Positions 1 to 4,952 of a stretch of 6,273 bases of DNA are shown here, one piece after another; within the stretch, counting starts at the first letter, position 1; each line of letters starts with the position of its first letter. The translations under genes were made by a program, and so were the position numbers. The stretch is taken from assembly GCA_903907615.1 (NCBI GenBank), contig CAIVOR010000235.1, positions 1 to 6,273 of the forward strand, written 5' to 3'. A model generated the notes under the pieces. It ran no database searches, was not told where the DNA came from, and saw only the letters and a program-made list of their open reading frames with translations. The DNA is from an uncultured Microbacteriaceae bacterium. GTDB lineage: Bacteria; Actinomycetota; Actinomycetes; Actinomycetales; Microbacteriaceae.

Positions 1-1
1 C

Positions 2-16
2 ACCGCGCCGGAGTAG
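2..16 (+). CDS. Possible last codons of an upstream gene (partial)
   Basis: The first bases can be read as Thr-Ala-Pro-Glu followed by a TAG stop at 14-16, only four bases before the GTG of the polyprenyl synthase. This spacing is what a tightly packed operon would show, and the GGAG ribosome-binding site of the next gene would lie inside these codons. Four codons cannot identify a protein. In related actinobacteria a menaquinone-pathway gene often sits here, but that is general knowledge and not something seen in this window. The reading could be chance. Confidence 0.25.
   Translation, partial: TAPE
10..13 (+). promoter_or_regulatory. Ribosome binding site of the polyprenyl synthase gene
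   Basis: GGAG at 10-13 lies seven bases before the GTG at 21. This supports that start over the in-frame GTG two codons later at 27, although 27 cannot be excluded because a second AGG at 15-17 also precedes it. Confidence 0.5.
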
Positions 17-20
17 GCTT

Positions 21-1076
21 GTGGGTGTGAGACTCGAGAAGCCCGCGAAGCCGGTGCTCAGCCTGCGCGAGCGCCTCTTTGCGTCGGCCGACACCAAAAA
101 GCTCGCCGAGATTATCGACGCGGGTATTCGCGAGATTGAAGAGGGGCTCCCCGCCGAGTTGCACTTTGGCGATGATCTGGCCGACACGGTCGGTCGCTAC
201 TTGCTCGATGCGGGTGGCAAGCGCATGCGTCCCATGCTGGCGCTGCTCATGGCTCAATTTGGCGAGGGCACCACGCCGGATGTGATCACCGCATCGCGTG
301 CCATCGAAATGACGCACCTCGCGTCGCTGTATCACGACGACGTGATGGACGAGGCGCCCCTGCGCCGCGGCGTCGAGAGCGCTCACATGCGCTGGTCGAA
401 TTCAGTCGCCATCCTCACGGGCGACCTGCTTTTCTCGAGAGCATCCACCCTGATGTCGCGACTCGGTGTTGAGGCCATGAGCCTGCAGTCGGAAACATTT
501 GAGCGTCTGTGCGTGGGTCAGCTTCACGAGACCACGGGACCGGCCGCCGGTGTCGATCCGGTCGACCACTATTTCAGCGTGCTGGCCGACAAGACGGGGT
601 CGCTGATTTCGGCGGCCGCACGTGCGGGCATCCGCTATTCAGGAGCCCCGGCAGAGTTTGAAGAACCCGCACGAATCTTCGGCGAGAAAATCGGCATTGC
701 ATTCCAGTTGGCTGACGACGTTATCGACCTCTCACCGGCTTCGGATGCCACAGGCAAGAAGGCCGGCACCGACCTCAAGGCCGGCGTACCCACCCTGCCC
801 ACGCTGTTGCTCGAACGGGTTGTTGATACGGATCCCGAGGCGGCATCGTTGCTCACGCGCCTGCGCCACGACGCCCAGTCGACGAATGCCGCCGCTGAGG
901 CCGACCTCCCCGAAGCGGTTCGCGCGCTGTACGACCACCCCGTGACCCAGACCACGCGCGAGGAAGCCCTGCGTTTCGCGCGCGAGGCCATGGAGGCCCT
1001 GGCCCCACTGCCCGATAACTCCGCCAAGCGGGCGCTCGGCATGTTCGCCGACCACGTGGTTTCCCGCACGGGTTAG
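21..1076 (+). CDS. Long-chain trans-polyprenyl diphosphate synthase (IspA/IspB/HepT superfamily)
   Basis: This cytosolic or membrane-associated enzyme of 351 aa condenses isopentenyl diphosphate onto an allylic diphosphate to build an all-trans polyprenyl diphosphate, in actinobacteria typically the side chain of menaquinone. The family hallmarks are in order: GGKRMRP (residues 65-71, diphosphate binding), the first aspartate-rich motif DDVMD (106-110), KTG (191-193), the second aspartate-rich motif DDVID (232-236) and a following GKKAGTD loop (245-251). The residues five and four before the first DDxxD are Ala101 and Ser102. Small residues there leave the product tunnel open, so a long chain rather than farnesyl or geranylgeranyl diphosphate is inferred; the exact length cannot be read. 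Its length is normal for the family. It precedes the ferredoxin reductase on the same strand by 48 bp. The superfamily call is very secure; substrate length and the menaquinone role are inferred. Confidence 0.95.
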   Translation: MGVRLEKPAKPVLSLRERLFASADTKKLAEIIDAGIREIEEGLPAELHFGDDLADTVGRYLLDAGGKRMRPMLALLMAQFGEGTTPDVITASRAIEMTHLASLYHDDVMDEAPLRRGVESAHMRWSNSVAILTGDLLFSRASTLMSRLGVEAMSLQSETFERLCVGQLHETTGPAAGVDPVDHYFSVLADKTGSLISAAARAGIRYSGAPAEFEEPARIFGEKIGIAFQLADDVIDLSPASDATGKKAGTDLKAGVPTLPTLLLERVVDTDPEAASLLTRLRHDAQSTNAAAEADLPEAVRALYDHPVTQTTREEALRFAREAMEALAPLPDNSAKRALGMFADHVVSRTG

Positions 1077-1111
1077 CTCCTCATTCGGCGAGCAGACCGC
1101 GCGGAGGCTAG

Positions 1112-1117
1112 TACCGT
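1112..1117 (+). promoter_or_regulatory. Candidate -10 element for a leaderless transcript of the ferredoxin reductase gene
   Basis: TACCGT (TAnnnT pattern) ends seven bases before the GTG start at 1125, the spacing expected if transcription begins at or next to the start codon. The only purine-rich stretch, AGAAGG at 1118-1123, is one base from GTG, too close for a normal Shine-Dalgarno. No clear -35 is seen. Read-through from the upstream gene is also possible, because the 48-bp gap has no convincing terminator. Confidence 0.35.
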
Positions 1118-1124
1118 AGAAGGC

Positions 1125-2477
1125 GTGTCAAAACTCCGCCTCGCAATCGTTGGCGCCGGTCCCGCCGGCATTTACGCCGCCGACATCATCCTCAAAGCCG
1201 AACGCACTGTGGACGTGTCAATCGACCTCTTTGATCGTCTTCCTGCCGCCTACGGACTGGTTCGTTACGGCGTGGCCCCGGACCACCCGCGCATCAAGGG
1301 CATCATCACGGCCCTGCGCGAAGTGATCGACCGCGGCGACATCCGGCTCTTCGGCAACGTCACCTTCGGCACCGACATCACACTCGATGACCTCAAGCGT
1401 CACTACAACGCCGTGATCTTTTCGACGGGCGCGATTCGGGATGCCGACCTCAACATTCCCGGCATCGAACTGCCCGGTTCTTATGGCGGCGCGGACTTCG
1501 TGAGTTGGTACGACGGACACCCCGACGTGCCGCGCGAGTGGCCACTGGAGGCGTCCAGCGTGGCCGTGGTGGGCAACGGCAACGTGGCTCTCGATGTGGC
1601 GCGTATGCTCGCCAAGCACGCCGACGATCTGCTCCCCACCGAGATTCCCGCCAACGTCTACTCCGGGCTCAAGGCGTCACCCGTCACCGATGTGCATGTT
1701 TTCGGTCGTCGCGGCCCCGCCCAAGCTAAGTTTTCGCCACTCGAACTCCGTGAACTGGGGGAGCTGAACGACGTCGACATGATCGTCTACGACGAGGACT
1801 TCGTCATTGACGAGGCGAGCCAGAACGCCATCGAGACCAACAAGCAGGTGTTCGTGCTGATGAAGGTCATGAACGCGTGGCGCGAGCGCGCGTCGAGCAC
1901 GTCCAGCCGCCGGCTCCACCTCCACTTCTATGCCAAGCCCCTTGAAGTCGTGGCCAACGAGCGCGGCGCCGTGGGCACGCTGCGGTACGAGCGCACCGAG
2001 CCTGATTCCGCTGGTGGCGTGCGCGGCACCGGAGAAGTTCGCGAGCTCGAGATCGGCGCCATTTACCGGGCCGTGGGCTACTTCGGTTCACCGCTCGACG
2101 GCATTCCGTTCGACGAGAAGCGCGGTGTGATCCCCAACCACGAGGGTCAGGTCATGGATGACGATGGCAAGAAAATCCCTGGCGTGTACACCACGGGGTG
2201 GATCAAGCGCGGGCCGGTGGGCCTTATCGGCCACACCAAGTCGGATGCCATGGAGACGGTCAAACACCTGCTCCGCGACCAGGCAAACTGGTGGGCACCT
2301 GCCGAACCGGACGAGCAGTCGGTGGTCGACCTTCTCAACGCGCGCGGCATCGAGTTCACCGACGCCGCGGGGTGGGCCAAACTCGATGACTACGAGAAGT
2401 CGCTCGGCGTTCCCGAGGGCCGTGAGCGCATCAAGGCCGTTGATCGCGCCGAGATGATTCGCGTCTCGCGCGCTTAG
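1125..2477 (+). CDS. fprA: Ferredoxin--NADP+ reductase, FprA/adrenodoxin reductase type
   Basis: This FAD enzyme of 450 aa passes electrons between NADPH and ferredoxin (or similar small iron-sulphur proteins) in the cytosol, supplying cytochromes P450 and other ferredoxin-dependent enzymes. An N-terminal Rossmann motif GAGPAG (residues 10-15) binds FAD and is followed by the family block YGLVRYGVAPDHP (43-55). The NADPH domain carries GNGNVALDVAR (150-160) and an Arg pair in FGRRGPAQAKF (Arg195-Arg196) suited to the 2'-phosphate of NADPH. The C-terminal block GWIKRGPVGLIG (358-369) with HTKSDA closes over the flavin. Length agrees with FprA (about 450-460 aa), and there is no fused ferredoxin domain. 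The start is GTG; no other in-frame start keeps the FAD motif. No ferredoxin gene lies in the window, so the partner is unknown. The gene ends in a four-base overlap with the convergent aminotransferase gene. Confidence 0.95.
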   Translation: MSKLRLAIVGAGPAGIYAADIILKAERTVDVSIDLFDRLPAAYGLVRYGVAPDHPRIKGIITALREVIDRGDIRLFGNVTFGTDITLDDLKRHYNAVIFSTGAIRDADLNIPGIELPGSYGGADFVSWYDGHPDVPREWPLEASSVAVVGNGNVALDVARMLAKHADDLLPTEIPANVYSGLKASPVTDVHVFGRRGPAQAKFSPLELRELGELNDVDMIVYDEDFVIDEASQNAIETNKQVFVLMKVMNAWRERASSTSSRRLHLHFYAKPLEVVANERGAVGTLRYERTEPDSAGGVRGTGEVRELEIGAIYRAVGYFGSPLDGIPFDEKRGVIPNHEGQVMDDDGKKIPGVYTTGWIKRGPVGLIGHTKSDAMETVKHLLRDQANWWAPAEPDEQSVVDLLNARGIEFTDAAGWAKLDDYEKSLGVPEGRERIKAVDRAEMIRVSRA

Positions 2478-3874
2478 TCTCGGGCCGCTGAGGCGCCCAG
2501 CAACTCGCGAATGACCTCGTCGAACGCCGCGTGGTGGGAGGCCACATCGGCGACTGTCGTGGTGGGACACATCAGCGCCATGTTGTGAAACGGGGTGAGC
2601 ATGATGCCGCGGTTCATGAGGGCGACGTGGATGTAGTCCTCCAGCTCGGCATCCGCGGCAGCATTCGCCTCGGTACCGTTGAGGGGGTACGGACGCGCAA
2701 ACCGGTATTCGGCACGGGCACCCAACTGGTTGATGGCCCACGGCAGGCGATAGCGGTCGAAAATCTCGTTCATGCCGTCGGTGAAGACCGTGGCGGTGGC
2801 GATCATTGTGGCGAAAGCGTCGTCGGTGAGCACCTTCTCCAGCGTGGCTCGCATGGCGGCCACCTGCAGCGGGTTACCGGCGAGCGTGCCGCCCACTCCG
2901 CCCATGTCGATGAGGTCGAGGTCGGTGCGCTCAAGCACGCGTTCGGCAAATTCGGCGCTCAGGCCGTAGGTTCCCGTGGGGATACCGCCGGCAATCGACT
3001 TACCAATCACCACGATGTCGGGGTCAAGATTGTCGCGCTTGGTCATGCCACCGGGGCCGGCAGAGAACGTGTGCGTCTCATCGATAATGAGCAGGGCGTC
3101 GTATTTCCGAGTGAGTTCGCGCACTCCCTCGAGATACCCGGGCTCGGGAAGCACGATGCCGATGTTTGTGAGGGCCGGCTCAATCAGCACGGCGGCCACG
3201 TCTCCGTGCGCCAACTCTCGTTCAAGTCCGACGAGGTCATTCATCTCGGCCACCCGCGACGTTTCGGTGACGTCCACGGGTGATCCCACGTTTCCGGGGC
3301 GGCTCATGCCCTCCCCGTCGGGGCCCACAACGATGAGGGACTCGTCCACGCTGCCGTGATAGCAGTAGGAGTGAAACAGAATCTTGGGCTTGCCGGTGAT
3401 GGCGCGAACCAGGCGAATCGCCCAGCGATTGGCATCTGTTGCGGTGAGCGAGAAGCTCCACTTGTCCATGCCGAAACGGCGCGTGAGTTCGGCACCCACC
3501 CACTCGGCGTCCTCGGTGGGCAGCATCGTGGTCAGGCCACCCGTTGCGGAGATCCGCTCGCTGATAGCCGCGACGACGGCCGGAGCAGAATGTCCCGCCA
3601 TCGAGCCGGTGTCACCCAAGGCAAAGTCGACGTACTCGTGGCCGTCGATGTCCCAGATGCGGTTTCCCACGGCACGGTCGAGGTAGAGGGGGAAGCCGCC
3701 CGCCTTCTTGTTCATCCACGTCATGGGAACCCGGCCGAACAGGTGGTCGGCGCGCTCGTAGGCCGCCTGAGAACGAGGATTCCGTTCGGCGAAGACAGCC
3801 CGTTGACGTTCGGCCAACTCGGCAAGCCGGGTTCGATCGATCACGGTGTTGTGGGGTTCGGCATCATGGGTCAT
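2474..3874 (-). CDS. Class III PLP-dependent aminotransferase, glutamate-1-semialdehyde aminomutase-like
   Basis: This is a cytosolic fold-type I PLP enzyme of 466 aa that would transfer an amino group between an amine or amino acid and a keto acid; the substrate cannot be read from the sequence. Visible are the phosphate-contact loop TATDA (144-148), a CYHGS block (171-175) where related enzymes stack an aromatic on PLP, the pyridine-nitrogen Asp in IDETH (Asp265), the Schiff-base lysine in IGKSIAGG (Lys292) and GGTLAGNP (328-335), which supplies the second-subunit phosphate contact. HemL proper has a SerGlyThrGluAla loop and is somewhat shorter, so a true heme-pathway enzyme is unlikely; a beta-amino-acid or omega-type aminotransferase is an alternative. 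The ATG at 3874 is preferred: it has AGGAA five bases upstream, and the 58 further in-frame residues beyond it are low-complexity Ser/Arg/Pro and would run into the divergent hydrolase gene. Confidence 0.9.
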   Translation of the reverse strand: MTHDAEPHNTVIDRTRLAELAERQRAVFAERNPRSQAAYERADHLFGRVPMTWMNKKAGGFPLYLDRAVGNRIWDIDGHEYVDFALGDTGSMAGHSAPAVVAAISERISATGGLTTMLPTEDAEWVGAELTRRFGMDKWSFSLTATDANRWAIRLVRAITGKPKILFHSYCYHGSVDESLIVVGPDGEGMSRPGNVGSPVDVTETSRVAEMNDLVGLERELAHGDVAAVLIEPALTNIGIVLPEPGYLEGVRELTRKYDALLIIDETHTFSAGPGGMTKRDNLDPDIVVIGKSIAGGIPTGTYGLSAEFAERVLERTDLDLIDMGGVGGTLAGNPLQVAAMRATLEKVLTDDAFATMIATATVFTDGMNEIFDRYRLPWAINQLGARAEYRFARPYPLNGTEANAAADAELEDYIHVALMNRGIMLTPFHNMALMCPTTTVADVASHHAAFDEVIRELLGASAARD

Positions 3875-3890
3875 TGTGTTCCTGAGCCTA
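3875..3890 (-). promoter_or_regulatory. Ribosome binding site and candidate -10 of the aminotransferase gene
   Basis: Read on the minus strand, AGGAA (3883-3879) lies four bases before the ATG at 3874 and is a plausible Shine-Dalgarno. Directly upstream is TAGGCT (3890-3885), a TAnnnT hexamer that could be a -10. If it is used at normal spacing, transcription would start inside or just after the Shine-Dalgarno, so either the -10 or the ribosome site may be the real signal, not necessarily both. No good -35 is visible. Confidence 0.35.
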
Positions 3891-3932
3891 CGCGAGGGGC
3901 GATTCCCGGTCGGCGAGCGCACTCCGGTAAGC

Positions 3933-3938
3933 GAGAAT
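3933..3938 (+). promoter_or_regulatory. Candidate -10 for the hydrolase/carboxylesterase operon
   Basis: GAGAAT, five of six bases matching TAnAAT apart from the first positions being weak, ends six bases before the ATG at 3945. There is no purine-rich ribosome site in the intervening GGCGCT, so a leaderless mRNA is the simplest reading. A -35 is not obvious. The hexamer supports 3945 as the start of the hydrolase rather than an earlier in-frame ATG at 3846, which lies inside the divergent gene. Confidence 0.3.
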
Positions 3939-3944
3939 GGCGCT

Positions 3945-4952
3945 ATGACGAGTCGGGAAGTCCGCTGGGCGCCAGACATTTTGGGCCGGGCTTTTGAGCA
4001 GGTCACGCTCGATTTGGGACGCGATGACGAGGGCGATGTGCTCGCCACCCTCGTTCGTTACACCCCAGCTCCCGCAGCCGGTTCGCGCCGTTTTCTCTCG
4101 CGGACCCCCCTCCCCGCCGAGGGGGCAGACGTGCTCTATGTGCACGGCTGGTCGGACTACTTTTTCCACGACCACGTCGCCGCATTCTGGGCAGCTGCGG
4201 GGGCACGGTTCTTTGCCCTCGATCTGCGCAAGTACGGTCGCAGCCTGCGTCCGGGACAAACCCCGGGTTTCGTCACCTCGCTCGAGACGTACGACGCGGA
4301 CATCGAGGCAGCCCTCGAGGTGATGGGTCACGGGGTGTCGTCGACGAGCAAGCGCCCGCTCATCCTGCTCGGCCACTCCACCGGAGGCCTGATTCTGAGT
4401 TTGTGGTTGAGCCGCCATCAGGGCCGAGCCCAGGCGCTCATTCTCAACAGTCCGTGGCTCGAGTACCAACTCACCGCGGCCGGCCGGCAGGTGGCGGCCA
4501 CCGCACTCAAAATCAGCTCGCGCGTTGATCCCAAAGCGGCTGTTCCCAATCCGGACTTGGGTCTGTACAACCGAGCGCTCAGCAAGGACAAGGGCGGCCT
4601 CTGGGAGTTCCGTGAAGAGTGGCGACCCCCCAAGTCGTTCACCCCGCGAGCCGCCTGGCTGCGCGCCATTCTCGACGGGCATGCGCGGGTGGCAGCGGGA
4701 CTCAACATCGAGGTGCCGGTGCTCACGCTTCTCTCGGCACGCACCCTCTTTCTCACGAGGTGGTCAGATGAGATGCGTGAAGCCGACACCGTGATTGATG
4801 TCTCCACTGTGGCCACGCGTTCGGTAAAATTAGGACGTGTGGTGACAGTGGCGCACATTCCGGGAGCGGTGCATGACGTGTTTCTCTCTGCGCCCGTTGT
4901 GCGCAACCGCGCCTTTGCCGACGTCCAGACCTGGTTGGGATCGTATTTATGA
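3945..4952 (+). CDS. Alpha/beta hydrolase (Hydrolase_4 / serine aminopeptidase S33-like, monoacylglycerol-lipase-like)
   Basis: This cytosolic serine hydrolase has 335 aa and no signal peptide or membrane segment. The strand-turn LYVHGWSD (64-71) supplies the oxyanion-hole HG, and the nucleophile elbow is GHSTGG (143-148) with Ser145. A lid-like stretch rich in Arg, Lys and Trp (about 190-245) follows. The triad probably ends with Asp285 in VIDVST and His310 in PGAVHDVFLS; His310 is clear, the Asp is inferred from position. The family cleaves esters, often lysophospholipids or monoacylglycerols, but the substrate here is unknown. An in-frame ATG 33 codons upstream at 3846 is rejected because it would overlap the divergent aminotransferase by 29 bases and adds residues without family character. 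The stop overlaps the carboxylesterase start as ATGA, so the two proteins are probably translated together. Confidence 0.9.
   Translation: MTSREVRWAPDILGRAFEQVTLDLGRDDEGDVLATLVRYTPAPAAGSRRFLSRTPLPAEGADVLYVHGWSDYFFHDHVAAFWAAAGARFFALDLRKYGRSLRPGQTPGFVTSLETYDADIEAALEVMGHGVSSTSKRPLILLGHSTGGLILSLWLSRHQGRAQALILNSPWLEYQLTAAGRQVAATALKISSRVDPKAAVPNPDLGLYNRALSKDKGGLWEFREEWRPPKSFTPRAAWLRAILDGHARVAAGLNIEVPVLTLLSARTLFLTRWSDEMREADTVIDVSTVATRSVKLGRVVTVAHIPGAVHDVFLSAPVVRNRAFADVQTWLGSYL
4825..4830 (+). promoter_or_regulatory. Possible internal promoter -10 inside the hydrolase gene
   Basis: TAAAAT is an unusually AT-rich hexamer in otherwise G+C-rich coding sequence and matches five of six bases of TATAAT. 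It lies about 118 bases upstream of the carboxylesterase start and could give that gene extra transcription. The best -35 at normal spacing (TCTCCA at 4801-4806, 18-base spacer) matches only three of six bases. It may simply be the codons for Val-Lys-Leu. Confidence 0.15.
4937..4940 (+). promoter_or_regulatory. Ribosome binding site of the carboxylesterase gene
   Basis: GGGA at 4937-4940, within the last codons of the hydrolase, lies eight bases before the ATG at 4949. Together with the ATGA overlap this fixes the start of the carboxylesterase. Confidence 0.45.

Noticed and set aside
635..1069. Antisense open frames of 107-144 codons over the polyprenyl synthase
   Set aside because: They are shadows of a well-supported gene; the composition is Arg/Ser/Ala-rich with no recognisable motif.
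1074..1110. Imperfect inverted repeat (TAGCTCCTC ... GGAGGCTA) after the polyprenyl synthase, considered as a terminator
   Set aside because: Pairing is interrupted, the loop is about 20 bases long and no T-run follows, so it does not look like an intrinsic terminator.
2531..3283. A 250-codon open frame on the plus strand, antisense to the aminotransferase
   Set aside because: It lies wholly inside a gene with clear PLP-enzyme motifs, is rich in Gly/His/Val/Arg as expected of antisense GC-rich sequence, and shows no domain of its own.
3846..3944. A 33-codon N-terminal extension of the alpha/beta hydrolase
   Set aside because: It overlaps the divergent aminotransferase start, contains that gene's promoter region, and the added residues do not resemble a signal peptide followed by a cleavage site. 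A better start lies at 3945.
3875..4048. A 58-residue N-terminal extension of the aminotransferase
   Set aside because: The residues are Ser/Arg/Pro-rich and low in family character, and would overlap the hydrolase coding region by over 100 bases. The ATG at 3874 has its own ribosome-binding site.
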